A stretch of 64,000 nucleotides of DNA from Flavobacterium davisii (GTDB lineage: Bacteria; Bacteroidota; Bacteroidia; Flavobacteriales; Flavobacteriaceae), in assembly GCF_019565505.1 (NCBI RefSeq), contig NZ_CP067378.1, positions 2,914,001 through 2,978,000 on the forward strand, written 5' to 3'. The translations under genes were made by a program, and so were the position numbers. Numbering within the stretch: the stretch's first letter is position 1; each line of letters opens with the position of its first letter. Of the stretch, positions 30,408-40,562 are shown piece after piece. The notes below the pieces were generated by a model. The model worked only from the letters and a program-made list of their open reading frames with translations, did no database searches and had not been told where the DNA came from.

Positions 30408-30896
30408 ATGAAAATTATTGAGGTAAAGAAGGAAGAAATTAGTGTAATAAAGAAATTAGCGTATACTATTTGGCCTGATACTTATAAAGAAATTTTAAGT
30501 GTAGAACAGATAGAATATATGTTGAATTTGTTTTATAATGAAGAGGCTCTACTAAAACAAATGAAAAAACAAAATTTTTTATTACTAGAAGAAAAGGATC
30601 AATTTATAGGATTTGCTTCCTATGAAATAAATTCTAAAATTAAAAAAACAAAGTTGCATAAAATTTATATACTTCCGAATTTGCAAGGAAGAGGATTAGG
30701 ACGATTTTTGTTAAATGAAATAATAAAAAGAGCACAAGAAGCTAATAATTTACACCTTTTTTTAAATGTTAATAAGTATAACAATGCACTTCATTTCTAT
30801 AAAAAAATAGGATTTCAAGTGATTGCAGATGAAGTAATACCAATAGGAAATAACTATGTTATGGATGATTTTGTATTAGAAAAAAAAATAGATTAA
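30408..30896 (+). CDS. GNAT family N-acetyltransferase
   Basis: 162 residues from the ATG at 30408; an upstream TTG at 30384 would add eight residues but homology-like sequence starts at MKIIEVKKEE. The acetyl-CoA-binding motif is seen as LHKIYILPNLQGRGLGRFLLNEII (about 85-108; the Q-x-x-G-x-G/A pyrophosphate loop is QGRGLG). Late motif HLFLNVNKYNNALHFYKKIGF is typical of the family. The substrate cannot be told from sequence. It stands alone. Confidence 0.85.
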   Translation: MKIIEVKKEEISVIKKLAYTIWPDTYKEILSVEQIEYMLNLFYNEEALLKQMKKQNFLLLEEKDQFIGFASYEINSKIKKTKLHKIYILPNLQGRGLGRFLLNEIIKRAQEANNLHLFLNVNKYNNALHFYKKIGFQVIADEVIPIGNNYVMDDFVLEKKID

Positions 30897-31163
30897 CCCC
30901 AGATTGCGTATTAGATTTTGTGATAAAGAGCAAAAGACAAAGAAAATAAAAAGACAAGTAAATTCTTTCTTGTGCATGTAGAATAAAAGCCCTAATCTAA
31001 TATGTTACTTGTTACTTTGATCAAAGGGAGAAGTTGTATTATCAATGGTATGATAAAAAGGACAAGATGGTGAGTTTTGATTTAGGTAATTTAAGAACTA
31101 AAATGGGATTACTTCTAAATTTCAACCCCATTTTTAAGAAATTTACTCTAAAAATGGGGTTTA
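30897..31163. repeat. Degenerate dispersed intergenic repeat
   Basis: Starts CCCCAGATTGCGTATTAGA, which is close to 62539-62557 (CCCCAGATTGTGTGTTAGA). It contains TTGTTACTTTGATCAAAGGGAGAA, close to TGTCACTTCGACCAAAGGGAGAA near 48969. It has no coding capacity. Confidence 0.55.
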
Positions 31164-31228
31164 ATATTTTTGGTAATGTGGTCAAAAATAGTTGGTGATT
31201 TTTTAGTATTTAATGCTTATATTACCCC

Positions 31229-31340
31229 TATCAAATTGAAGAGGACGTTGGCTCTGCTGAGGAGCAACCAACTAGCAATAAGTTTGATAATTATACGATA
31301 GTTTGAGAGGATAGACTGAAAATCTATCCTCTTTAATTAT
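31229..31340 (+). ncRNA. Structured non-coding segment inside the IS left end
   Basis: TATCAAA (31229-31235) pairs with TTTGATA (31283-31289) around an inner hairpin of TTGG/CCAA and TGCT/AGCA (31248-31271). GAGGATAGA/TCTATCCTC (31309-31333) follows with a T-rich tail. It reads as two hairpins, the second terminator-like, on the plus strand opposite the transposase 3' end. It may insulate the transposase from outside transcription or be a small RNA. Function unknown. Confidence 0.4.
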
Positions 31341-31371
31341 CGGTAATTTAACATGGCTAAATAAAACCTTT

Positions 31372-32347
31372 TTACATTTGGTTTTTATAATACAAATACC
31401 ATTTCAAAAAGTTCTTTCTGTTGGCTAAACTTAATCCTCTATGAATATTCAAGTTGCCTTTTAAGTGTCCGAAAAATGATTCCAATGAGTTTGTTGAATT
31501 GGGTATTTTTTTTCATCTTTTAGATACAAAAATATATTAGGCAATGCTTTTTTGATTACCGTAAACGATCTTCTAACCATTTTATGCGTATACCAATATC
31601 TTCCTGTTTCGGGATTATATGATTTTTGATTAATGAAATCTCTATATGTTTCTTCCCATTTTATGAGTTCCATAAGCCATAATTGCTTTTTGTACTCGGT
31701 GTTTATATAATGAATTTTAACAGCTATTTGTTTCAGTTCAAAACCAGATTTATGTTTTGGATTTGCTGTAAGCCATATTCTACACATTCGTGATATATGA
31801 ACTAAACATCTTTGAAAGGGTACTTTTGGACAAACTTTTTTAATGGCTTTTATAGAAGATTTATCTCCATCAGAAGTAATGCTTTTTATTGTTATCCCAA
31901 GCTTTAATAGATTTTCTAAGTCTTCGGCTATTTCCTCAAAATGTTCTCCATTGCTTATTCTGTAAAGTTGTGTTAGCTTTAAATGAAAGTTTCTATATAC
32001 AACTAAACAGATATCATTTGGAAAATAAGTTCCATCAAGAACTAAATATATCTCATCAGTTGAACTAAACTCTAAGACAGGAGATTTGTTTAGCATCTTA
32101 TAGAAATAACGTTGTAAAGTGCTTATTCCATATCCTGATTCTTGTGAAATTTTATTAAAAGTGTCTTTGCCAATTACCCAATTTTTGAACCATATTTCTT
32201 TATTAGAATCTGAAACTGATTTATTAATATTAGTAAATAATTGTCCACAATTTTTACACTTAAATCGTTGTTTGTTTTGTTGAATTCCCCATTTTATAGT
32301 TTCTAGACTTTTACAAGTTGGACATCGCTTTTTTTTGAGTTTTTCAT
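31372..32347 (-). CDS. IS256-family transposase, variant Zn-binding type
   Basis: About 325 residues after restoring missing bases in two runs of eight (32329-32336 near the start, 31506-31513 near the end). Start ATG at 32347 (MKNSKKKRCPTC). N-terminal zinc ribbon CPTC...KWGIQ...RFKCKNCG; helix-turn-helix-like region GKDTFNKISQESGYGISTLQRY; DDE catalytic core with YLVLDGTYF and SITSDGDKSSIKAIK; FQRCLVHI; C-terminal NSTNSLESFFGHLK, with the catalytic Glu, continuing to NIHRGLSLANRKNFLKWYLYY. All core residues are present after correction, so it is probably active. Confidence 0.82.
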
Positions 32348-32678
32348 AAATAAAAAAAGTTTATTGAAACGAATTTCAATAAACTCTTCGAAATATCATA
32401 TTTTACAATAGCTAACAGCTATTTTACCAACTATTTTTGACTATTAAACCATATTTTTTTGAATGATATTTTATAGGTATTTATTTCAAGAAGTAAAAAT
32501 AAATAAGAAACGCTATTGTTTCCTTTTGAATATCTGACTACTTGTCTTGAAAATATTTTGTATTAAAGTATAGAATATTTAAGTGTTTACCTTCGGAAAA
32601 AGAAAATGCTATTTTAAGTTTAAAATAGAAACGAAGTTATATAATGTATACTTTAATCTCTCTACCATTTTTTATATT

Positions 32679-33066
32679 TCATTTGGTAGTTTTAATAATG
32701 TTTTTTAAGATGGCTTTGTCTTCAAAATTTTCCACTTCTAATTCAATGGGTTGTTTTTTTGTAGTAAATCCTTCAATAATATAGCGTTTGCCTCCAGATT
32801 GGGTCTTAATATTACTTCTGTCAAAATCTACATCACCATAAGTTAGAGTGTTTTTAATATCCGTAGTATCAATCCATTTTTCGGTTAGAATTTTTGAAGC
32901 TTCTTTTGAATAATGAAAAGGTTTTGAACGTAAATTGTTTAGAACTCGATCATTTGGAAAGTAACTACAGCTTGTTTTTTTTTTGATTTAAAACAAAAAA
33001 TAAAACAATGCTACCTCCTAAAACACCAAACAAATAATAGGCTAAGCGATATGTAAATGTACTCAT
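32679..33066 (-). CDS. DUF4258 domain-containing protein
   Basis: About 128 residues after removing one A from the A10 run (32975-32984). The protein starts MSTFTYRLAYYLFGVLGGSIVLFFVL, a signal or membrane segment, followed by TSCSYFPNDRVLNNLRSKPFHYS, KWIDTTDIKNTLTYGDVDFDRS and KRYIIEGFTTKKQPIELEVEN. This matches, from memory, the DUF4258 proteins found beside alanine dehydrogenase genes in Flavobacteriaceae. Its function is unknown. It lies 36 bp downstream of ald on the same strand and is probably co-transcribed with it. The second half has no internal start, so it escapes simple ORF finding. Confidence 0.72.
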
Positions 33067-33102
33067 TTAATTTTTTTGTACAAAAGTAATAAAACTTATG
33101 AA

Positions 33103-34294
33103 TTAAAAAACGATCAGATTAATATCTCTGTAAGTTAGATTGAACCATTCACCTATCGTTTTATTGCTTAAAATACCATGATAAAAATAAATGCCATTTT
33201 TTAATCCAGCATCACAGCGTATAGCACTTTCTATTCCACCATCATCCGCTATTTGTAGAAGATAAGGAGTTATAATATTACTAATAGAAAAAGATGCTGT
33301 TTTGGCATAACGAGAAGGTATATTGGGAACACAGTAATGTGTTACGCCATGTTTTACAAAAGTTGGGTTTTCATGTGTGGTAATTTCTGAAGTTTCGAAG
33401 CAACCTCCAGTGTCTATACTGACATCTACTATGACAGAGCCTTTTTTCATGTGGCTAACCATATCTTCACTTACTACAACAGGAGTTCTGTGTTTACCAC
33501 GCATTGCACCTATAGCCACATCACATCGTCTTAGTGATTTGAGTAATGTTTTATTTTGTATAGTTGAAGTGAAGATACGTTGTTGTAAATTATTTTGTAA
33601 TCGTCTTAGTTTTGTAATAGAATTATCAAATACTTTTACAGAAGCACCCAATCCTAGCGCAGTTTTAACTGCGTATTCGGCTACTGTGCCAGCTCCTAAT
33701 ATGATGACTTCGGTAGGTTTTACACCTGTTATATTACCAAAAAGTAATCCATTACCTCCCTTGTTACAGGTCATGAGTTCTGCTGCTATTAATACTGAAG
33801 CAGTTCCAGCAATTTCGCTTAAAGATTTAACAGCAGGGAATGAATTATCATCATCCTTTAAATATTCAAAAGCAAGTGCTGTTATTTTCTTTTTTTAAGA
33901 GATTCAAAATATTCTTTTTTACGAGTCTTTATCTGTAATGCTGAAATAAGAATAGTTTGAGATTTCATCATTTCAATTTCTTCCTGTGTAGGAGGTTCTA
34001 CTTTTAGAATCATTGGGCAGGAAAAAACTTTTTTAGTGTCATTGGTGATTTCAGCCCCCGCATCACTGTAATCTTTGTCTGTATAGCTGGCGTTTTTTCC
34101 AGCTCCTGCTTCAATGAGTACTCTATGACCATGATTAACGATTGAATTGACTGCATCAGGTGTTAAGCAAATACGACGCTCTTGAAAAGCAGTTTCTTTA
34201 GGAATACCAATAAAGAGTTCGCTTTTGTGTTTAGTAACTTCCAATTTTTCTTCTTGAGGAAGTAACTCTTTTTGCTAAAAGGAGTAATGACCAT
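33103..34294 (-). CDS. ald: Alanine dehydrogenase
   Basis: About 397 residues after restoring single A residues in two runs (T5 at 34269-34273; T7 at 33891-33897). NAD-dependent interconversion of alanine and pyruvate plus ammonium. Start at 34294 gives MVITPFSKKELLPQEEKLEV; then FIGIPKETAFQERRICLTPDAV, LIEAGAGKNASYTDKDYSDAGAEI, and the Rossmann motif ILGAGTVAEYAVKTALGLGASVKVFDNS. Later motifs are VDVSIDTGGCFETSEITTHENPTF and the C-terminal VPNIPSRYAKTASFSISNI. It has the longer N-terminus typical of Bacteroidota enzymes. Confidence 0.9.
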
Positions 34295-34766
34295 GATGAT
34301 GTATTATAGAGTCACAAATTACAAAAAAACTTGATGGGAACAAAGTTCCCTTTGGTTTTATTTTTAAAGTTACAAAAAAGTGTAAATTGTTTTATTCCGC
34401 TATCTTATAATGTAGTTTGTAAAAAGGTGTAAACTGAAAGAGATTGCTTTGAAAGGTCGTAATCTTGACATTTTTTGATTCAAGGGAAAAATTATATATA
34501 CTGATAATGTGTTGTTTATCTTGTTATAAAAAATGTTTAGGTCCTACTGTCGTTGAGGTGATACACTAGATGTTGAGTTTTGACTTTCAGGCAGCCACTG
34601 TTCTATTTTAGTCATTAACATAAGGTAATAGACTGAAAAAAGTTACTTTCTTTAATTTTTAAAGACAAAAAGAAAGGCTTTCTTAGAATGAAATTTACAT
34701 TTTTAATGGTGTTTACTTTGGTTAACAATACAAGCTACAATAAATATTGTTTGATAAAAAAGAATA
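34295..34766. other. Intergenic region with degenerate repeat material
   Basis: No credible gene. Segments such as GACATTTTTTGATTCAAGGGAAAAATTATATATACTG loosely resemble the dispersed repeat seen at 30897, 48836 and 62539, in more decayed form (about 34430-34600). The ald promoter should lie in the left part. Confidence 0.35.
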
Positions 34767-35213
34767 TTAGAATTTGCCTTTATAAAAAGAAGAATTTAAT
34801 TCAAGTGTTCTTTTTTCATTCTCTAAAACAGAAATAGTAATAATTGTGTGTTTTTCAGGGATTAAATCAGGTATTTTTTCAGCCCATTCTATAAAGCACC
34901 AATTACCAGAGTAAAGATATTCTTCTATTCCCATATCCAATGCTTCAGCTTGTGATTTTAGACGATATACATCAAAATGATATATTGTTTCATTATTTTC
35001 AGTTTCGTATTCATTAACCAAGCTGAAAGTGGGACTGCTAGTTGCTTCCTTGACACCTAAAACTTTACATAAAGTTTTGATAAAAGTTGTTTTTCCTGCT
35101 CCCATTTCGCCATTAAATAAGATAACCTTTTCAGGATTGGTAGCTAAAACTTGGTTAGCGATTTCTTCAATGTCTTGTAAAAAATATTCTAACTTCATCG
35201 TTAATGTTTTCAA
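34767..35213 (-). CDS. tsaE: tRNA threonylcarbamoyladenosine biosynthesis ATPase TsaE
   Basis: 148 residues. Small P-loop ATPase that works with TsaB and TsaD to make t6A37 in ANN-decoding tRNAs. Walker A GEMGAGKTTFIKTLCKVLG (about 35-53); SSPTFSLVNEYE; HFDVYRLKSQAEALDMGIEEYL; CFIEWAEKIPDLIPE. An alternative start lies five codons downstream (MKLEYF). It lies on the same strand as porX, 250 bp downstream of it. Confidence 0.93.
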   Translation of the reverse strand: MKTLTMKLEYFLQDIEEIANQVLATNPEKVILFNGEMGAGKTTFIKTLCKVLGVKEATSSPTFSLVNEYETENNETIYHFDVYRLKSQAEALDMGIEEYLYSGNWCFIEWAEKIPDLIPEKHTIITISVLENEKRTLELNSSFYKGKF

Positions 35214-35383
35214 TTTTTCAGGGTAGCAAAAATAAATAAAATCTAATCAAAAATAAATAAGAAGCTCCCTGTTATTACTTCTAAACTACCATTTTGTATG
35301 GAAAAATATAAATTATCGGTTTTTGTTATAAAATGATGTAAGAAATACGTGTGATAGAGTAATCCTATTTGAATATAGAGTGA

Positions 35384-35426
35384 TAAAAAAACCTGATATG
35401 AATTGAAATTAATGAAACATATCAGG
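35384..35426 (-). terminator. Terminator after porX
   Basis: On the minus strand CCTGATATG and CATATCAGG form a 9-bp stem (35392-35400 with 35418-35426), followed by a U run from the A stretch at 35385-35391. Confidence 0.8.
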
Positions 35427-35463
35427 CTGTCTATTTTGGTTACCGAATTCGATCTTAAAAAAA

Positions 35464-37008
35464 CTATTTTTTAGGACTAAATACTAAGAAAGGAACAATC
35501 ATTTCTTCTAAAGAAATACCTCCGTGCTGATAAGTGTTTTTGTAGTAACTGGCATAGTGATTGTAATTGTTTATATAAGCTAAAAAATGATCGTTTTTTG
35601 CAAAAATAAAAGAACTGGTCATATTAATGGCAGGTAAACCTATTTTTTTAGGATCCTTAATAGCAAAAACATCTTTCGATTCAAAAGTAAGACTTCTTCC
35701 TGTTTTATAACGTAAGTTTAAACTAGTGTTTTTATCGCCAATGACTTGCGAAGGATTTTTTACATTAATAGTCCCGTGATCTGTTGTTAGTATTAGTTTA
35801 AATCCTAAGCGTTGTGCTTGTTGAATGATTTCTAAAAGGGGCGAATTTTTAAACCAACTTAATGTTAAAGAACGGTATGCTTTATCATCAGAAGCTAACT
35901 CCTTTACTACATCCATATCGGTTTTAGCATGCGAAAGCATATCAACAAAATTATAAACAACAGCAACTAATTTTTTGTCTTTTAACCCCTTGAAATTTTC
36001 AGCTAATTTTTTCCCATTTGTAAAATTTGTAACTTTAAAATATTCATGTGAAATATTTAATCGAAGTCGTTTGAGTTGTTCAGATAAAAACTCTGCTTCA
36101 TATAGGTTTTTACCCCCTTCGTCTACATCGTTTTTCCAATATTGAGGGTACATTTTTTCCATTTCTAGGGGTAATAAACCTGAAAAAAGAGCATTTCGAG
36201 CATATTGGGTTGCTGTTGGAAGTAGAGCAAAATATGGAGTTTCAGCTTCTAATTTATAATGATTTCCTAATACAGTTTCAAAAGCTTTCCATTGATCATA
36301 ACGCAAATTGTCGATTACAACAAAAAGTATATTTTCGTCTTTTCTTAATTCTGGAACGACTAATTTCCGGAATACTTCATGAGATAATACGGGACGATCT
36401 TGAGATTGTGTAAACCAATCCTCATAATTTTTTTCAATAAATTTGCCAAATTGAGAGTTCGCTTCTACCTTTTGAGATTCTAGAATTTGAAACATATTCT
36501 GATCATCTATAGTTTCTAGTTCCATTTCCCAAAACATAAGTTTTTTATATAAATCTACCCATTCCTCATAGCTATTTACCATAGCCATATCCATTGCTAT
36601 TTTTCGAAATTCTTTCTGATAGTCCAATGTTGTTTTTTCAGATACTAAACGAGAATGATCGAGGTTCTTTTTTAAACTTAAAAGTATTTGATTTGGATTA
36701 ACAGGTTTAATCAAGTAATCCGCAATTTTAGCACCAATAGCTTCTTCCATCAAATATTCTTCTTCGCTTTTTGTGATCATTATAATAGGAATAGCTTGTT
36801 TCTTTTCTTTCATTTCAGCAAGAACTTCAAGTCCAGTCATACCGGGCATGTTTTCATCTAAAAAAATAATATCAAAATTTTCCTCCTGAAAAAGATCCAA
36901 AGCATCCCGTCCGTTATTACAAGTAGTAACTTCATAATTTTTCTTTTCTAAAAATAAAATATGAGGTTTTAGTAAGTCTATTTCGTCATCAACCCAAAGT
37001 ATTTTCAT
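35464..37008 (-). CDS. porX: T9SS two-component regulator PorX (response regulator plus PglZ phosphatase-like domain)
   Basis: 514 residues, intact. Receiver domain about 1-120 with VDDE at the N-terminus, phospho-acceptor Asp in IIFLDENMPGMTGLEVL and Lys in YLIKPV. The C-terminal PglZ (alkaline phosphatase superfamily) domain runs about 200-514, with VVIDNLRYDQW, the candidate nucleophile Thr in LLPTATQYARNALFSG, and metal ligands in LTTDHGTI and YQHGGISLEEMIVPF. In Porphyromonas and Flavobacterium PorX controls type IX secretion genes, working with PorY and SigP. Its presence supports T9SS function for the adhesin at 1191. Confidence 0.95.
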   Translation of the reverse strand: MKILWVDDEIDLLKPHILFLEKKNYEVTTCNNGRDALDLFQEENFDIIFLDENMPGMTGLEVLAEMKEKKQAIPIIMITKSEEEYLMEEAIGAKIADYLIKPVNPNQILLSLKKNLDHSRLVSEKTTLDYQKEFRKIAMDMAMVNSYEEWVDLYKKLMFWEMELETIDDQNMFQILESQKVEANSQFGKFIEKNYEDWFTQSQDRPVLSHEVFRKLVVPELRKDENILFVVIDNLRYDQWKAFETVLGNHYKLEAETPYFALLPTATQYARNALFSGLLPLEMEKMYPQYWKNDVDEGGKNLYEAEFLSEQLKRLRLNISHEYFKVTNFTNGKKLAENFKGLKDKKLVAVVYNFVDMLSHAKTDMDVVKELASDDKAYRSLTLSWFKNSPLLEIIQQAQRLGFKLILTTDHGTINVKNPSQVIGDKNTSLNLRYKTGRSLTFESKDVFAIKDPKKIGLPAINMTSSFIFAKNDHFLAYINNYNHYASYYKNTYQHGGISLEEMIVPFLVFSPKK

Positions 37009-37167
37009 GGTTTATATTTTAGTATTAGGTAAATTTTATTTGATTTTTTAACTGTAGAATACACGCAATTTACTATTTTAAAAACTATGGTTTCTTAAAA
37101 ATAGTATAAATTATAGTAATTTTTTTACATTTAAGATATATTTGAACTTTAAAAAATAGAGGAATAA

Positions 37168-39205
37168 ATGAAAATCCATAAACTATCCATTTTACTATTA
37201 GGTATTACTGTTTTTACAGAAAGTTGCAAAAAAGAAGTAGATTTAAATACCCCCCGATATTTTAGTTACCAATAAAGATGCCAAAGCTAATTTGTCAAAT
37301 GATTTTTTTGAATATGCTAATGGCGGCTGGTTTCAGAAAAACCCAATTCCAGCATCCGAAAGAAGCAATGGTATTTTTAGAACCATTCAAGATACAATTA
37401 ATGGACAAATTAGACAAATTTGTGAAAAATCAGCAAAAGAAAATGCTGATAAAGGAAGTAATAAACAAAAAATAGGTGATTTTTATACTTCAGGAATGGA
37501 TACTTTAACAATAAATAAGTTAGGCATTAATCCGTTACAAAAAGAATTAGATAAGATAAATGAAATAAAAGATTTATCTTCTTTGTTAAAGCAAATAGCT
37601 TACATGCATACTATTGGATCAGATCCAGCTTTTAGTTTTTATATTGCTCAAGATGATAAAAACAGTGCTAAATATGCCTTGTGTTTTAGTCAAGGAGGTT
37701 TGGGTATGGGGAATAGAGATTATTATTTTAATAATGACAAAGAAACCATAAGAATACGTTTAGCCTATTTACAACATTTAGAAAAGATGTTTCGTCTGAT
37801 GGGCGATACGAAAACAGCTTCCAATAATGCCCAAAGAATTATGAGGTTAGAATTAGAATTAGCTAAAAATTCAAGAAAGCTAGAAGCGCTTAGAGATCCT
37901 ATAGCAAATTACAATAAAATGACTTTAGCTAAATTTAAAAAATTAACACCCAATATAATTTGGGATCAAGTATTAGAACAACTAAAAATTAAAAAAATAG
38001 ATTCAGTTATTGTTGGACAACCAGAATTTTATCAGGCACTAGACCGTGTTGTAAAAAACTATACAATTGAAGATTGGAAAATATATCTAAAATGGAATTT
38101 AGTTAATTCGTATGCGGCCTATTTGAGTAATAATTTTGAAAAAGAACATTTTTATTTCTATTCGACCGTTATGAGTGGTGTTAAAGAACAAAAACCAAGA
38201 TGGAAACGAGTGATAGAAAAAACAGATCAATCACTTGGAGAACTGATTGGTCAAGTATATGTAAAAGAATATTTGCCAAAAGGAACAAAAGAAAAATTAT
38301 TAGAAATAGGAAATGCTATTCGAGAAGTGTATGCTGAGCGAATTAAAAAGTTAGATTGGATGAGTTCTGAAACAAAGAAAAAAGCACTCTTTAAATTATC
38401 TAATATAGTAATGAAAGTAGGTTATCCAGATAAATGGAAAAACTTAACTTCTATTATGATTGATAAAAAACATTATTTAGCTAATGTGATGGCTGTTAAC
38501 AAGTGGAATTATAATGAAATGATATCTAAAAACGATAAAGCTGTAGATCGTACAGAATGGGGAATGTATCCGCAAACATATAATGCCTATTATAATCCAA
38601 GTAATAATGAAATATGTGTGCCTGCTTGTAATATAATCGTTCCTGGATTTGAAAATCGTATGCCTGATGATGCAGTATTATACGGTATTATAGGAGGGTC
38701 AACTTTTGGGCATGAAATTACACATGGTTTTGATGATCAAGGAAGTCAATATGATGAAAAAGGGAATTTAAATAATTGGTGGACCCCTGAAGATTTAAAG
38801 AAATTTAAAACAAAAACAAAAGCCATTGTACAACAATATAATAAATATGAAGCATTGCCCGGTAAGTTTGTAAATGGAAATGCAACCCAAGGAGAAAATA
38901 TTGCTGATTTAGGAGGTGTCGTTATGGGGTATGAAGCATTTAAAAAAACAGTGCAATTTAAGAAAAAACAAAAAATAGCAGGTTTAAATCCTAATGAACG
39001 TTTCTTCTTAGCTTATGGATATGCTTGGATGGTAAATGTTAAACCAGAAGCATTAGCACAACAATTAATAGAAGATGTACATTCACCAGCACGTTATAGA
39101 ATTAACGGGCCTTTAAGTAATATAGATGTATTTTATGAAACTTTTAAAATAAAAGAAGGAAGTAAAATGTTTATACCTAAAAAAGACCGAATAGTAATTT
39201 GGTAA
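37168..39205 (+). CDS. M13 family zinc metallopeptidase lipoprotein (PepO/neprilysin type)
   Basis: About 679 residues after removing one C from the C6 run (37250-37255; VDLNTPDILVTNKD). The ATG at 37168 gives MKIHKLSILLLGITVFTESCKK, a lipoprotein signal with a lipobox-like TESC. Peptidase M13_N from about residue 40 (DFFEYANGGWFQKNPIP); catalytic zinc site GHEITHGFDDQG; third ligand region GENIADLGGV. C-terminal WMVNVKPEALAQQLIEDVHSPARYR..GPLSN. It degrades short peptides outside the inner membrane. Confidence 0.93.
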
Positions 39206-39227
39206 TTCAAAGTTGTTGATTTGTAAT

Positions 39228-39272
39228 TAAAACCTGATAATTTTTCTGAATTGTCAGGTTTTTTTATCTTTG
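39228..39272 (+). terminator. Terminator abutting a promoter -7 box
   Basis: AACCTGATAA and TTGTCAGGTT (about 39230-39260) form the terminator of the peptidase gene. Its T run ends in TATCTTTG (39265-39272), a good TAnnTTTG box for the next gene (GTG at 39292). Terminator and promoter thus share the T tract. Confidence 0.75.
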
Positions 39273-39291
39273 TTAGACTAAATTTACATTT

Positions 39292-40528
39292 GTGAACAAT
39301 ACAAACAAACTTAAAATATTTAATGATCCTATATATGGTTTTATAACCATCCCCAATCCCTTTATTTACGATTTAATACAACATCCTTATTTTCAGCGTT
39401 TAAGAAGGATAACCCAAATGGGGATGTCTTATTTAGTTTATCCGAGGAGCCCATCATACACGTTTTCATCACGCATTAGGATGTTTGCATATAATGCAAA
39501 AAACAGTTAGTGTACTTCGATTTAAAAGTGTTATAATATCCGAAGAAGAAGAAAATGCTTTGTATACAGCCATATTATTACACGATATAGGACATGGACC
39601 CTTTTCGCATGCTATGGAACATAGTATAGTAGAAAATGTTCATCATGAAGAAATCTCTCTTTTGTTTATGAATAAACTAAATGAAGAGTTTGATGGAAAG
39701 CTAACCTTGGCAATTCAAATTTTTAAAGGTGAGTATCATCGAAAATTTATGCTTCAGTTAATCTCTAGTCAGTTAGATATGGACCGAATGGACTATTTAA
39801 AAAGAGATAGTTTTTATAGCGGAGTAGAAGAAGGAAAAATAAATTCAGATCGTTTGATTCAAATGATGAATGTAGTAGATGACGTTTTGGTAATAGAAGA
39901 AAAAGGAATTTATTCAGTTGAAAAATTTTTAATGGCACGTAGACTTATGTATTGGCAAGTTTATTTGCATAAAACCAATTTGGTAGCAGAAGAAATTTTA
40001 ACAAAAATATTAAAAAGAGCAAAAGAATTATACCAAAAAGGAGTTGAGGTAGAATGTAGTAAACCCTTGTATTTTTTTATTAAAAATAAGATCTATTTTG
40101 ATAAATTTGATGATACTATATTAGATGAATTTTCAAAACTAGATGATACCGATATAGTAGGAGCTATAAAAAATTGGCAATATCATGATGATTTTACGCT
40201 AAGCGAATTAAGTAAAATTATAATTAATAGAGATCTATTAAAAATTAAAATGGGAGAAGATAAATTTTCTCCAGAGGAAATAAATCAGTTACTAGATAAT
40301 TTTGCAAAATCAAAAAACATATCCACTTTAGAAGCAAAATATTTTGTATTCAAAGGAAAAATAAAGAATCAAGCTTATAGTAAAATAGCAGAGCCCATTA
40401 GAATATTAAAAAAAGATGGGACATTAGAAGATGTTGCTGTTTTATCAGATCAATTGTCCTTAAAGGCTTTGTCAAAACAAGTAACTAAATATTATTTGTG
40501 TTATCCAAAACAACTAAATAAAAGTTAA
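39292..40528 (+). CDS. HD-domain phosphohydrolase (dNTPase-like)
   Basis: About 411 residues after removing an extra A in CCGAGG (39442-39447; [23 protein letters not shown]). GTG start at 39292 ([17 protein letters not shown]); TTG or ATG starts upstream are absent. HD motifs: [41 protein letters not shown]. The family includes dGTP triphosphohydrolase relatives (YdhJ/SAMHD-like); substrate unknown. It is immediately upstream of the lpx operon, as is common in Flavobacterium. Confidence 0.9.
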
Positions 40529-40546
40529 AATTTCAGTAAAATTTTA

Positions 40547-40554
40547 TACTTTTG
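40547..40554 (+). promoter_or_regulatory. lpxD promoter, -7 box, near-leaderless
   Basis: TACTTTTG matches TAnnTTTG. Transcription would start a few bases before or at the ATG at 40563, so the mRNA may be nearly leaderless. No Shine-Dalgarno sequence is visible. Confidence 0.55.
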
Positions 40555-40562
40555 CAAGAATT

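Larger units (their letters stand above)
31172..32450 (-). mobile_element. Complete IS256-type insertion sequence (variant with zinc ribbon), 8-bp target duplication
   Basis: 1279 bp. Imperfect terminal inverted repeats (31172-31197 and 32425-32450) share the perfect core GTCAAAAATAGTTGGT. ATATTTTT directly flanks both sides (31164-31171 and 32451-32458), an exact 8-bp target duplication as expected for IS256-family elements. It encodes one transposase on the minus strand and carries about 200 bp of structured non-coding DNA at its left end. Confidence 0.85.

Noticed and set aside
31165..31172. TATTTTTG promoter box at the IS junction as a real promoter
   Set aside because: No TTG element at proper distance and no gene downstream on the plus strand; kept only as a remark.
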